NCBI GenBank assembly: GCA_963576735.1
Contig: OY755191.1
Location: forward strand, 4,989,608-5,053,607
DNA from: Bedellia somnulentella
Lineage: Eukaryota; Arthropoda; Insecta; Lepidoptera; Bedelliidae
DNA length: 64,000 nt
Direction: 5' to 3'
Both the position numbers and the translations under genes were made by a program. The notes beneath the pieces are model-generated. The model worked only from the letters and a program-made list of their open reading frames with translations. It did not search any database and was not told the origin of the DNA. Shown here one piece after another: positions 51,246-62,997 of this stretch (position 1 is the first letter of the stretch; each line of letters starts with the position of its first letter).

Positions 51246-52325
51246 TTACAAGTATCGATCTTTTCAAAGTATTCACCCTGAGCACGTATACACTTGTCCA
51301 TACGTCTGAACCAATTGGAAAATACCTGTGACCACTCTTCTTAAACCTCAGAAATCTCGTAATTATAGGCAACTAGCGCATCTTCTTTGCTTTCAAACCT
51401 CTTCCCCTTTAGTTTTTCTTTGATTTTTGGAAACAAGTAAAAATCACAAGGCGCTAGGTCAGGGGAATATGGCGGGTGAGGGAGAATTGACACATTTTTT
51501 CGAGTTGAAAAAGTCTAGTGTGCGGCGCCGCATTGTCGTGGTGCCAGAGAAGGTGCCGGATTCCTGACTTCGGTCGCTTGTCACACCAAGCTGATATTAC
51601 TGTTGGGGCACAAACTGTCACATACCATTCGGAGTTCATCGTTCTTTCATTCTCTATTACAACAGTAGCAATATGACCCGATTTGCAGAAAAACGAGGCG
51701 ACCATTTGTTTCTGTGTGCTTCGTGCACGGCGACATTTCGTTGGAGTTGGCTCGTCTTCAAAGCACCATACAGTCAACTGTCGCTTTGATTCGGGATCAT
51801 AGTTATATACCCATGTTTCGTCACCAGTCAGTTTATCATATACGTTTTTTTTCTCGCCTCCGTTGAATTTATATATCATGATTAGGCACCAATCCACCCG
51901 ACGGTCTTTCTGCTCATCGGTAAGTTTGTGCGGCACCCATCTCGAACAACGTTTACGGAGAGAAAGGTGGTTATGGTTTGCATTGCTGCTGATCCAATTT
52001 CTAGTTCTCGCTCTAGCTCTACATATGTAATTCGTCAGTTTTCGCGAATAAGTTTTTCGACTGCACGAACGTTTTCTTACGTGACCGCGGTTGGCGGCCG
52101 TCCTGTCTTCGCTTCATCTTCGAGACATCCCCGTCCTCTTTGAAATTCAGCAAACCAATTGAATACTGTTGCTCGGGAACAAGCAGACTCACCAAAAGTA
52201 GAAGCCAAAAGTTTAAAACATTCTTGAGGCTTTAAACCTTTTTTTAAGTCATAATAAATCATAGCGCGAAAATCACGTCGACTGAGCTCCATTGTTGCAA
52301 GTGAATTCCCGCCAGATTCTCGCAA
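51246..52325 (-). pseudogene. Mariner transposase pseudogene
   Basis: The transposase cuts and reinserts the mariner at TA sites. The likely start is M-E-L-S-R-R-D-F at 52292; the frame is open upstream to 52325. The N-terminal helix-turn-helix region includes C-F-K-L-L-A-S-T-F-G-E and A-T-V-F-N-W-F-A-E-F. Catalytic motifs follow: T-G-D-E-T-W-V-Y (first Asp), H-H-D-N-A-A-P-H-T (second) and A-P-C-D-F-Y-L-F-P (third). Damage: stops at 52077-52079 and 52035-52037, a frameshift near 51950-51970, another near 51495 and a stop at 51341-51343. The spacing between the second and third Asp is about 30-31 residues instead of 34, so a few codons appear to be lost too. The Helitron inserted at the 3' end of the frame. 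It cannot encode an active enzyme. Confidence 0.93.
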
Positions 52326-52619
52326 AAATGATGCTCATTCAAATAAAAAAATAATAAAAGAAGTGTTTTCTATAATCAAATATGTCAATAAAAAACCAGC
52401 CTATAAGATGGTGTATAGCTTGCCAGTGTCAATTAAATGAGAAAAGAGTATCTAACTTCTATTGGCATGCCCCTTGGTTTTGGGAAATTTTTCATACACA
52501 AAAGAGGTTATTATGAACAAAAGCTGTTTTAGTTTCGACCCCGATGCTCAATTTTATGCAAAAACTTTATACTATAGGTAAATTAATCAATTAAAGTAAA
52601 GAAAAACCCTACCCTAACT

Positions 52620-52755
52620 ATACACATGGTTATACAATCAAAGAGGAGTAGTCAGAGCTTAGAAATTAAAAATAGAAATTACAATGGGAAGTTGAGAGGA
52701 GAATTGGTCAAATAAAGGAGCGTTTATGTTTTTAACCATCACCGAACAGTATAGA
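52620..52755 (-). mobile_element. Possible old family B remnant, copy 13
   Basis: GGTTATACAATCAAAGAGGA, GTCAGAGCTTAGAAATT, GGGAAGTTGAGAGGAG and AACCATCACCGAAC resemble family B in reverse complement, but the match is poor throughout. Confidence 0.35.
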
Positions 52756-53633
52756 AAATAAAATCGGTTGAATAATAAATGTCGTGCAAGAAAATAACAA
52801 TGGTATTATAAGTTAGCAAGTCTGAGATAGAGGTCGAATGATAAAGCAGCAAGCGCTAGACTGTAACGGTTTTTGCAGTACAACACTGCAAAATATTCAA
52901 CACAGTAGGTTTAAGCATCATTTTTTTCCGGCTTACCTCTCTCAGCTATTTCGGAGTTTTTATATGTAAAATGTTATGTATGTTGTGTACCCAGGTAAAG
53001 AAAATATTTAAAAAAATAACTATTAATTCAGAATAAAAAAATGGTCTGACACAAGTAAGGATACTGGGGACTTTAAGCTCATCATCAACAATCTTTCCCC
53101 GTTTTATTTTCAAAACGAGCTGAGACTTACTTCGATTTATTAACTCTAACTACATCTTTCATCAGATTATATCCGCAAAAATATATGTAGATAAACATAA
53201 AAGGCGTTACTTATTTATTGGAATAGCTTACTCGCATCCCAATAGAAAAAGTCAATTACTAAATAAGGGCCTCGAAGCCGCTTCCAGTTCTGAAGAGTAG
53301 TTTATGAATAGAATGTACACTTATGGCGATAATCACAGCCTCTAAGTGCTCATTATGGAACCTAAGATTAATGTTGCCGTTCTGGGCGAGTTAAGTTTGT
53401 GCAATTCCCATAACCGATTACAAAGAATCCTTGATATTTAACACGAAATTTAGGGACGAATTGATATTAACATGCAGTTGTGACAAATAGAACTACTATC
53501 ACGGTTGTAGCTATAGTCTGCCAATTCACACTTAGAGAGTATGGTGGCTATGGTCAAGTCAGAATTTAATGCCGATAGTTTCGTAATAACCAAATCACTC
53601 TTGACGTAACTTATCAAAGTTACATTTTACTTG
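52756..53633. other. Region with no recognisable gene
   Basis: AT-rich; nothing recognised. Confidence 0.4.
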
Positions 53634-54790
53634 ATAATAAATTTAAACATTTCGCAATCATATCTCCGTTTTTTTAGTAAACTCTATACCAGAGACCACC
53701 ACGAATATAGATCGCATTGCAAACACGTGTATAAAAGTTTTCTTAAAACTTTGAAACCCAGTTCGGCGTTTTACGAGTTAACTAAATCAAGCATGGTAGT
53801 AAAAGTCTCTTTTTAAGTTTATATAACTATTTATTATTTTAGCTGTATAGTGTCAGCTTAGAATAGCACTACCCCATTTCTCCTGGTGGGTGTACGTAAG
53901 AGGCGACTAACGGTATTTGGGCTTTAAGGGTTTTTTGGGCGATGCGGTTGGAGACCCATCACCAACAACCTTTATTTCAGCCGTCTTTTCCCCACGCCAC
54001 TACCAAAAGTGGCTGAGAATTTTCCTATTCCTAGCTCTGGGGTTTATAGTCGTGAGTATATGTATTTATGTATTTTACTTACTGGTATCTAAAATATGTG
54101 GATACGTATGGAATCTTTTGTCATCTACTAACAATTGAAATCAATGTTATTTAAAACTTTGAGGAAATAAGAAGTGTAACAGTTGGGGAAAACGGAGATT
54201 GCGAGATAAGATGCTCTAAGCGTTTCTAATTAAATTAAATTTGATAATTAATTTAAATATTTTGCAGTCGTACATCCGTTTTTAAGTAAACTCTTAATAA
54301 GATAGACCACCTCGAACACGTGTATGAAATAAATGTTTACATGAAACTCTGAAACTCAGACCGTTTTACGAGTTAGCTAGATGTTTGTTTGGTGGTAAAA
54401 GTCTTGTATAACTCTAACTCTATTATATTTGGGATGCTTACAGCTACAGTTTAACTTATTTACTAAATACATAATTAAACTCCAATTACAAGCGTCCACA
54501 GAATTTATTGGTAGAACTTATTGGTGTATAAAATATGTTAGTATGTATGGTATCTATTATCATCTAGTAACACTTGAAATCTTTATTTAGTTCTTTGAGA
54601 AAATAAGAAGCGCGGAAATTGCGAGATCTAATAATAATAATAAAATTTAAATACTTCGCAATCGTATATCCGTCTATAAGCGAGACCACCTTAAACACGT
54701 GTATGAAATAAAGGTTTACTTGAAACTCTGAAACCCAGTTTGGCTTTTTACGAGCTAGATGTATGTTTGGTGTTTTCTGTGAACTAACAC
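53634..54790 (+). repeat. Diverged three-unit tandem repeat
   Basis: Three related units: 53634-53816, 54249-54413 and 54646-54782 each run from an ATTT..TTCGCA-like start through CATATCTCCG/TATATCCG, AGACCACC, ACACGTGTAT and CTTTGAAACCCAG/CTCTGAAACCCAG to TTTACGAG. A second block (TAAAATATGT...TATGGxATCT...GAAATAAGAAG) precedes units 2 and 3 (54083-54175 and 54524-54612), so the true period is about 400-430 bp. A family B element (53841-54075) interrupts the first unit. No coding frame is conserved across units. Confidence 0.8.
53841..54075 (+). mobile_element. Family B short retroelement, copy 14, inside tandem array
   Basis: AGCTGTATAGTGTCAGCTTA, GGGTGTACGTAAGAGGCGAC, GGGCGATGCGGTTGGAGACC, CATCACCAACAACCTTTATT, AAAAGTGGCTGAG and GGGGTTTATAGTCGTGAGTA with a TATGTATTTATGTATT tail. 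Its 5' half is close to copy 7 (35267). Lack of a matching copy in the other tandem units means that it inserted after the array formed. Confidence 0.85.
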
Positions 54791-55384
54791 ATGTGGGGCT
54801 CGGTTGCGTTCGTTTAGTTTGGTTTGTTTATAGCTTTATTTTTACTTCGACAAAGTTTTAAAATCATACTGGACGGACTGCGCTATCATAATACGTGTCT
54901 AACTATCCATAAGAGATATAATTTCAAAAAGTTATAGCCAAAAATTGTTCGTTAGGTATACTTAAGCCACATTTGCTGCGTTAGCTCAACTGACACTCCT
55001 TTATAGTACAGGTGGGAAAGTTCACAAAAAAGTTTGGAAGTAATAAAAACTAGTAAGGAAGTCTTACGAGAAATATAACGCAAACTATGCAGCAATATCT
55101 AATTATATCAGGCCATACGGAAATGAACTAGTACTAAATATAAATGTGTCAATCGATACACCTCGCTCGCGGGTATCAAACCCGTATAATCTAATTGTGA
55201 CTTACTACTGCGTCAGCTAAGCTCGATTTATCGTGAAACCCTGAGAAGGATCATGGGCGTGATTGAGTAGGCAATAAGTGGGTACTTTGAACTTTCAATG
55301 AGTATAGGAGTTAGTGACTCTGCCAGCTCTACACGAATGCATAGCGTAACGACGTGTGTCTCCATATTATGACAGCTAACGGAA
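54791..55384. other. Region with no recognisable gene
   Basis: Nothing recognised; composition similar to the rest. Confidence 0.4.
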
Positions 55385-55530
55385 ACTTTTAAAGAGATTG
55401 ATGGGCGATGTGTGGTGGAAGGAAACTCATCACCAACGATTTAATTCCCCATCTCTCGCCTTCCGAACTACTAAAGAAATATCAAGCCATAGCTTTGTTA
55501 TTCCTTTATGGAATTACAGCTGTAAGTGAT
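55385..55530 (+). mobile_element. Family B fragment, copy 15 (diverged)
   Basis: GGGCGATGTGTGGTGGAAGG, ACTCATCACCAACGATT, TTCCCCATCTCTCGCC, CATAGCTTTG and ATTACAGCTGTAAGTGATG follow family B order with indels. The 5' block is missing. Confidence 0.6.
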
Positions 55531-56239
55531 GTAACCTTGTAATTTGGTTCATTATGGAAATAATTCATGAACCAATTCAAAATGGAAGAGATAAGTTAGT
55601 TAGTCTATGATAAATCGAAAGCAACGGTAAGTTGTACGGGTTTTATATACCCTACACCATGCGTAGGTAAAAAAATACTAAAATAAAGAGTTTTCGTGAA
55701 CACACGCTGATTTAAGGTGATTATGGTCCAGTGTGCAAAATTTAGTAACAAAAAACTAGTAACTTCTCATGTATACTTTAATCGTGCAAAACACATTAGA
55801 AAGGGGCCTAGTGTAGGGGCTACCAATATTATAATTTAGTAAACACTTTTAAATGTTGCCCTCAACCTACTCTGTAAACTATATAAAATTGTAATTGTGC
55901 AATTGGAATTTCTATAAATTATAAAATTAGAATTATTATAAATTATAAACTAACATATTAACTTTCAATTTCGAAGTAAACAAAGTAAGCAAAAACGATA
56001 ATATTTACTAGTAAAGAAACTCGAACCGAGATGTGAACTAGATTTTAAAGTGCAATTTTACAAAATATTTTATTCATTGTTTAGCCGTGAGAAATTGTTA
56101 GAAAATAAATTTAAAAAAAAAATTCAAGTACTGTTTTTACGATTTTAGTTTGTATCGAGCGCGATAACAGTTCTAAATATTTTTATTTGATTGTATAATA
56201 TTTATTTACGTATGATTTTTAAATGTATGTTTACAGCAA
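55531..56239. other. Region with no recognisable gene
   Basis: AT-rich. At 55895-55950 related short segments with TATAAATTATAAA repeat, a simple local duplication. Confidence 0.4.
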
Positions 56240-56312
56240 TACGCCAAAAGGGTCCCAGAATTGGAAAATCCATAAGCCAATTTTCAAAGTTGAGTGGGGA
56301 AACCCTATTGCG
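56240..56312 (-). mobile_element. Family B remnant, copy 16 (short, diverged)
   Basis: CGCCAAAAGGGTCCCAGAAT and TTCAAAGTTGAGTGGGGAAA match the complement of the family B 3' region. Only about 70 bp remain. Confidence 0.45.
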
Positions 56313-56569
56313 GAGTAAACACATCTATCAGCTAAAAGTTTTTTTTTTATATTGAGTTCTTACAATTCTATTAGCTTACCAAGATTCAAGTTGTTGTAGA
56401 TTAAAAGGTCGAGAAATTCATCTTACCTGTAACAAAAAAGGAAATATAAGTAAAAGAGGTTCAAAATATAAACAATATACTCGTACATAGAAAATAAATA
56501 TGGTCAGGATCAGAGTTTTATTGCGTATCTAATGTATGCTAAGAAATATTATAACACGGTTATTTTAAG

Positions 56570-56712
56570 ATTATGAAGCCAAAGCGTTTGTTTACTTTCT
56601 TTAGCTAATCTGAATAACTACTGGACCGATTCGAATAACTTTATCAGTGTTCAATAGCCTTTTTATCAAGGAAGGATATTATCATGCTAAGGCCAATAAA
56701 TGCAGCTAAGAT
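56570..56712 (+). mobile_element. Decayed Helitron fragment of a second family
   Basis: AAGCGTTTGTTTAC, AACTACTGGACCGATTCGAA, TCAGTGTTCAATAGCC, TTTATCAAGGAAGG and ATCATGCTAAGGCCAATA resemble, from memory, the 5' part of a widespread lepidopteran non-autonomous Helitron. The ends are not recognisable. This is a different family from the two 943-bp copies. Confidence 0.55.
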
Positions 56713-57251
56713 TAATGTTAAAAAACCTGAGGAAATTCATAGGAATATAGGCCTTTACGCATTCGAAGTTGCGAGGTCAGCTAGCACATAATAGAATGGA
56801 AAGTTTTTGATATGCCGTGACAATAAATAATTAAAATACAAAGGTAAAACAATTAACAAACACGGTAGCAAAATCTATCGATTGATTTTATGAGTCCGAT
56901 TTGATAGTAAAATTATAGCTGTTACCAAAGAGGTTTGAGTGACAACTAAATGATACCCTCCTTTGTGGCTTGACATTTCAACTGTCATTTCAAGATGCGT
57001 TTTGTTATAGCGTCAGTGAATAAGGCCAGTGTATTTACGAAGACGTCAGTAGGTCAAAAGTGGGCTTAATTTCTGCACGATATTGTTAGGTAGATAAGCA
57101 TTGTATATTAATCATAATAATCATATATTTAGTCACAGCAGAAAGTAGTTTATAAATTGTAGGCTTATTGTATGTACGTATACTCGATGAAATACATAAT
57201 AAATAAGTTCCTATTCCTCTTTATCTAGACATTCTACTTCATTGATAAAAA

Positions 57252-57500
57252 CCCTATAGTACTGGCTTAGAATTCCACTACCCATTTATACCCATGGGTG
57301 ACGTAAGAGGCGACTAAGGGTATGAGGCTTTTTTAAGTGGTTCTTTGGCTATGCGGTTGTAGACCCATCACCAACGACTCTTTATTTCTACCATCTTGTC
57401 CCCTATAAACTTCTAAATGTGGCTGAGGAGTCTCTAGCTATATAACTGTGGCTACCAAATTTTGGGATTTATAGCCGTATATGTATGTATGTATGTATGA
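57252..57500 (+). mobile_element. Family B short retroelement, copy 17 (near full length)
   Basis: CTATAGTACTGGCTTAGAAT, GACGTAAGAGGCGACTAAGG, GACCCATCACCAACGACTC, TTTCTACCATCTTGTCCCC, AAATGTGGCTGAGGAG and GGGATTTATAGCCGTATATG, ending in a clean GTATGTATGTATGTATG tail. One of the best preserved 3' ends. Confidence 0.86.
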
Positions 57501-57831
57501 CATAAAAAAATCTATATTCTCGCTTTTCTGAGTTCTTATATCGAATCATACAAGTCAAGTATCTTTTTGACGTTAACCTTTCAACACAATTGCGAAGTCA
57601 CATATGTCGACCCTCTTCACACACATAGCTTACCAATTTTATGGTTCAAATGCCAAAGCTCTGCGGTTTCAAAACGCAACAATCAAGCAAATTGCTTCGA
57701 CTTTAGTTTTTCCATTGTTTACATAGTATTTTGTTCCAGACTGATGCATTGTTACCAATTACCATACTTTACACATTAACAACAGCATAGGTATTACGAG
57801 TGGTCACGTGGTATAACTATACACCTGCCCG

Positions 57832-58092
57832 GCTAGTACGAGCGGTGTTTAAACTAGTTATCGCGTGGGATAAAACAGCCATCTCTTACGCACTTACTTA
57901 GTATCGTATACTGCCATCTCATTCTAACCGTTATCGTGTCGATAAAATAGTGCTCGTGTTAAGCCTCCAGCGCTATTTTATCGACACGATATCGGGTTAG
58001 AATGAGATGGCAGTATACGATACTAAGTAAGTGCGTAAGAGATGGCTGTTTTATACCACGCGATATCTAGTTAAAAAGACGCTCGTACTAGC
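57832..58092. mobile_element. Foldback element / large hairpin (two ~122-bp arms)
   Basis: The left arm 57832-57953 begins GCTAGTACGAGC; the right arm 57970-58092 ends with its complement. A 16-base loop lies between them. A core of about 60 bp containing CAGCCATCTCTTACGCACTT and CGTATACTGCCATCTCATTC is perfect in both arms; overall identity is above 90% by eye. No target duplication is visible. A single diverged arm of the same sequence occurs at 59390-59505. Confidence 0.92.
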
Positions 58093-58744
58093 TATGCTGG
58101 TTGCTGAACTTGTTCTTGTTATCGAGACTTGCAGGTAGATTAAGTTACCCTTTTGCTGTTGTAAGTACAATAGCAACTTTCTTAAAGCACTAAACCTCAG
58201 TTTTCAATGAAATCTTTTCATGATCTTAAGTGCCAACTATAGACAAAAAGGTACTAAGTAATCCTCTTGGTACCTGCTGTAGAGTTGATCAGTAATCCCT
58301 ATTTAAAATTGTTGGGTCTTTTGTCTTAAAACAATTAAGAGACATAATTTCGTCTATGCATGAGAAGTTTATTAACCCAGTCTTAATTGAGCTATACAAG
58401 TTGTGTTTTCTACGCATCATAGAGTCGGACAGAAACGAATTAAAATGACTATATAAATAGGACTTTAATGTTGTGAAAGTATTGTACTGAGACTTTTCAA
58501 TGAAACAATTGAAGTAACCGCACTTCTTTAACAGCTCGATACTAAAAGTACAATGAACTCTCCTGAACATTACGAGAACCAAATGATTCTCTGTATAAAA
58601 TAGTAGGAACAGCGATTGCCAATGAGTCAGGTCCTTAACCCACACAGCATTGTGCATTGCAAGTTTCACGCACAAATCAGAGAATTTCTCAGAACAATAA
58701 CAAATTAGTCGGAACCTACCTCTTAGCTACCTCGAAGCTCGAAT
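58093..58744. other. Interval with a 128-codon open frame of unknown meaning
   Basis: A minus-strand frame at 58289-58675 is the longest uninterrupted ATG-initiated frame between recognised elements here. It is rich in Leu, Ser and Phe and shows no domain I recognise. I do not call it a gene. Confidence 0.35.
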
Positions 58745-59100
58745 CGATTTGGGCCATAGTACGCTCGTGAATATATATTGTGAGCTTGTCGGTTAGACAG
58801 AGATAAGGATTTACAATACTTTGAAAGTGTGAGAGAGATAGCTAATTTAAGCCACGAAGTTTTTAAAGCCAATGTAGATAGTAATGTAGAAGACGACCAC
58901 GGAGGATATATTAAGACCAAATAGAGCAAGTGCTCAGAAAGCCAGGCGTCCAAAGTGCAAAGAAGAAAGGGGCATATATGAAAAACTTGATATATGCAAA
59001 TGAAGCTAAACAGGTATGCCAGGATCAGTCAAAGTAGCAATCGATAGTCTCTGCCTACTTCAATTCCAACTAATGTCGTGATAATATGTATGTATTTACT
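58745..59100 (+). mobile_element. Family C LINE, copy 6 (longest, decayed)
   Basis: From about 58926 the reading E-Q-V-L-R-K, then A-Y-M-K-N-L-I, E-A-K-Q-V-C-Q-D and I-V-S-A-Y before a stop matches copy 5, with one in-frame stop. CTACTTCAATTCCAACTAAT and GTCGTGATAATATGTATGTA form the end. The upstream part 58745-58870 matches 16150-16285, so this copy probably keeps about 180 bp more of the LINE coding region. Frames are broken upstream of 58926. Confidence 0.68.
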
Positions 59101-59389
59101 TATAGTTAAACGAACAAGTGTGCTACTACTTCTGGTATTTCCATTGCAGTTATTGTAAGCTTGCGTTATCGGCAAAGTCGAGATAAGTGTTTCGTTAGTT
59201 TCGAAACAACACGCACTGTTTCTCGTATGCGAATAACAATAATTTGAAGTAAACCTTTAAATATGCGACTAAGGGAATGGAATGTGTTGTATGGCATATG
59301 ATGTAACTATAGAGACGTAAATAGAATCTTTTGGTTCTGCAAATATCATGATTAGTTATACACCACGTTTTGAAACCCAGAAGGCGTAA

Positions 59390-59505
59390 TACGAGCGCTA
59401 TTTTATCTTCACGATATCGGTTACAATGAGATGACAGTATATGAAACTAAGTGCGAAAGAGATCACTGTTTTTTACTTCGCGATATATAGTTACTAGCTA
59501 TGCTG
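59390..59505 (+). repeat. Solo arm of the 57832 foldback
   Basis: ACGAGCGCTATTTTATC, ACGATATCGG, AATGAGATGACAGTATATGA and CGCGATATATAGTTACTAGC match the right arm of the hairpin at 57970-58092, including TATGCTG just past its outer end. The complementary arm is absent. Identity is about 80-85% by eye. Confidence 0.8.
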
Positions 59506-59961
59506 AAGGGTTAATAATAGAAATATTACTTGTCAAACATAGTATTTAAACCTAAAAACTATTGATAAACGATTATTCTAGAGTCTAGAATCTAGACGAT
59601 ACAATAATTATGACATATTGTAGCACAGTAACCCCAAAAATATAACAAAGCTAGCATTTTAGAAGTGTTGAAAACTAGTAACCCGCATAGAAAGTGTAAT
59701 AATTCATCGCAATAAGGAGACAGTAATAGCCCCAGCATTTTATTTGACGTCGCTCATTACTGCGTGCGCTTTACGTGAATTATCTCATAAAAACATGCTT
59801 TATCTTTCACAATCTCATTGCCGTTCAAAGGTTTTCTTTGTAATTACAGAGAATAACTTTGCCAAAACTACAAAATTTAGTTTAATCTTAAATTCCAAAA
59901 AAATACTCTACTGTTGCTTAGTTTGGTCAAACAAAACCAATTTTATTATAACTTTATATTT

Positions 59962-60076
59962 AACATACATACATACATACACTCACGGCTATATTTCCCT
60001 AGAAGGGGTAACCAGAGCTAAGGAATTATAAATTCCTCAGCCACTTTTGGAAGTTGAGTGGGGAAAAGATGGTAAA
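59962..60076 (-). mobile_element. Family B fragment, copy 18 (3' half)
   Basis: ACATACATACATACATACAC and TCACGGCTATATTTCCCTAG, then AAGGGGTAACCAGAGCTAAG, CCTCAGCCACTTTTGGAAG and TTGAGTGGGGAAAAGATGG. Nearly identical to the 3' part of copy 11 (46941). 5' truncated near 60076. Confidence 0.85.
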
Positions 60077-62205
60077 TATATTTAAGTAATAGTAAAAAAA
60101 ATATACAATGCGGTTGGTATTGATCTGGTAAAGGATATTTTAAAATATAAAAGATATACATATAGACAGAACATATATACTATTTTTATACGATATTAAT
60201 ACTTATTTAGATTTACTAGAACTCGTAAACTTCTCTAACAGGATATGCCTGAAATCCTCAAATTTCAAGCTTCCATTACGAATAATAAGAATACGGAGAT
60301 ATATATTGAAAATAATAAACGATCAATCATAAATACTTACTGATAAGTAAGTAACTAATTAAAATAAAATAATAATAAAATAATCATTTATTTCAAAGTG
60401 AAAAGATAAATAAAAAATATACATGGGAAAATAATATGATTATATACTTTTTATGTAATATTCATCCTATTCGTAGAATCTACATTACACAGTAACTAAT
60501 ATTATTCCTAGCAATATTGTAGAACTTGATCCCTCCGGACACAACTTCCCGCGTTCAGTATTGGCACAACTTTCAAATGTCACTGATTTCCTAAAGACGA
60601 GAGCAAGACCCGAGGGCATAATATAATGAGCTATTGAGAGATGGCACATGAACATGGGAATCCTAATTACTATGCGGGTTCTTCAATAGTGTGCGAACAC
60701 AATGCCATTGAAAAGCTATCTGATTGAAGAACTAATTAACGGAGAATAAACCAAGCTTGATGCAAGTTTGCTTAGTTGAACGTATACAAGCGATATCGAT
60801 AGGTATAATTTGTGTTTAGAAAGAGAAGACAGGATGTGTTTAAGTAACGACTAAAAACACTTGAAATATTTTTTTTATTTTTTTAACCATCGTGTATCAT
60901 ATTTTTTTGAGCTTGGTGGTCTATATTTCGAAAATTGTAGGAGATCTTTGGTTTGAATCATATACAAATATACTTTCCTTAAAAACATCAAGAAGTTTCC
61001 GAAAGTACATGCATATAGATACATGGATTAGTAATACACTTAGTGCCTACTAAGCTAGTAGTTAAGAAATAAAAGTATGATTATTGCACAAGATTGTGCT
61101 TCTAAGTTTGTAAATTAGCTACAGTAAAACCTGCGCACGCATAGCAAAATATCCAGCTAGCAAGATACAATAATAATCTGCAATCAACACCACCTGCGTA
61201 GCAATTCCGAGTTCACTCGTCACCACACCCACAGTCAGGAATATTACAACTTTTCCTATTTCAACAACAATTATTCATATAATACCATCTGACTTTCGAA
61301 TCTCGCAAGTGAGCTTGGGCATTACGGTGCATTAGGAAATTATCTTCTAAGGAAATCAGCAGAAATTGCATCCGACAAAGTTCAAAACGCAATATGTAGC
61401 CGACTCACCATTGTGCACTAGATATGCAGCCTGATGTTTGTAATTCGTTTTAAATTATGATGACTTTAATTTTGAAATTTCGATTAAATCGATAACTAAC
61501 AAAAGATTCGCGGAATGAGAACCACGACAAAAATAATCTAGACACAAAGCACAAAAAATACAATTGACAAAATATAAAAGACCGGCAAATAATTGAATTC
61601 ATGATTTAACTAAAAACATCGTTCTAGTCGCTGGCTTTGCTAATCCCATACAATTGACAACAAAATTCCAACACTGAGAACCTTTCAGTTTGAAAACAAA
61701 AGTTAATTGAATCGAATCTGTTATTGAATGTCAGTCAGTTGGACGTTGAGGTAAAGTTGATCACGACACTTCAAACTCGACACGAAACGTAACTGGCCCT
61801 CTTCAGAAACGCCATGATAAATGAAAAGACGCCAAGAGCGCACTTTCAGTGATGGAAATCGCAACACTGCAGAGTAATGACGGAGCAGCTTGACCGGCAA
61901 CACTTTACCGTAGCTCTCTCTAATATTAAGGCTTACACTTTATTAAATCTAGGCACAAGCCGATTATTGTATTTAGCTGCTGGTGATAGTGAGCTCAAAT
62001 AACCTAGAATAAGGCCTGATGGCAAGATTATAGATTCCCGTTGATGGATAGTGCGCCCGCATAATTCAATTGACGTTGAAATTATTGACTATGAAAAGGA
62101 TCATATCTCTGACACCATCTGGCCAATACATTTTGTGCAAGTAACCGTAGTTGAGGGATTTCAGAAAAGAAGTAAAGATAATCGATGAGATTGCTAAGGA
62201 TTGAA
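60077..62205. other. Region with no recognisable gene
   Basis: AT-rich. Segment 60530-60780 is less AT-rich than its surroundings but has no open frame of note. Nothing else is recognised. Confidence 0.4.
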
Positions 62206-62452
62206 ATACATACATATACTCGTACTCACGGCTACAAATGCCTAAAAGGGGTAGCCAGAACTAAGGAATTTAAAAAATCTCAGCAAGCTTTTAGAAAGTT
62301 TAGTGGGGAAGATGGTAAAATAAAGGTTGGTGATGGGTTTCAACCACATCGCCAAAAAATCCCTTAAAAGCTCCAATACCGTTAGTCGCCTATTACGTAC
62401 ACCCACCGGAATAAATGGGGTAGTGCTATTCTAAGCCGCCACTGCACAGCAG
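62206..62452 (-). mobile_element. Family B short retroelement, copy 19 (near full length)
   Basis: TACATACATATACTCGTACT, CACGGCTACAAATGCC, AAAAGGGGTAGCCAGAACTA, TTGGTGATGGGTTTCAACC, CGTTAGTCGCCTATTACGTA, GGGGTAGTGCTATTCTAAGC and CGCCACTGCACAGCAG in reverse complement. The 5' block (TGCTGTGCAGTGGCGG on minus) marks it as the same subfamily as copy 7. Confidence 0.85.
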
Positions 62453-62997
62453 AAAAAGGAATTAATGATATGATATTTTAAAAGTAGAAAACAAAATGGG
62501 CAACGACAATTCAAAGCTATGTCCGTTACCAGGAAGAGCAAATAGAGTGAGTGTAATAACCAGAGAGGAAACTATTAAGTTGTCAGAAGCGACCAATAAG
62601 CCACGAGAGCACCAAACGAATTTATGAAGTCCCACTCGGGCGCGGGAACCGCTATTCATAGATAAGGAAGAGACAGTGTTAAAATGGACATCAACACAAA
62701 TTAAATTATACATTTGGAATTTTTCAAATTCAAATAACTTATCTTAATCTAATGACATACTGAACTTACTATTAATATTTAAGTATGGTAGTAAAGAAAG
62801 GTCTTAAAACTTTGACTATAAAACAGACTATTCATACATTTGATATATTTAAGTACCATGGCTAATGTACAATAATAATATGTCATATTTGTCTTCCCAG
62901 AGCAGAGACAACAGTGCACATTTGAGAGAAAGTATAATAACTCTAGCACAGATATCTCCACAATTAGTTACCGCTAAGCGTATTAACATGTAGTGTT
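62453..62997. other. Short unassigned interval
   Basis: Minus-strand frames of 83 and 60 codons without recognised motifs. Nothing else is seen. Confidence 0.4.

Larger units (their letters stand above)
50249..52476 (-). mobile_element. Mariner transposon, interrupted by a Helitron
   Basis: Terminal inverted repeats start CGAGGGGCATGCCAA at 50249 (preceded by TA) and CAAGGGGCATGCCAA on the minus strand at 52476, and continue to a shared TAGATACTC. Removing the inserted 943-bp Helitron (50303-51245) leaves about 1285 bp, the usual length of a mariner. The encoded transposase is on the minus strand and is broken. The right-hand TA has mutated, so the insertion is not very young. Confidence 0.93.

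Noticed and set aside
51928..52143. 71-codon plus-strand frame
   Set aside because: Antisense shadow of the mariner transposase pseudogene.
58289..58675. 128-codon minus-strand frame considered as a gene
   Set aside because: No domain recognised, hydrophobic AT-driven composition, no neighbouring exon evidence.
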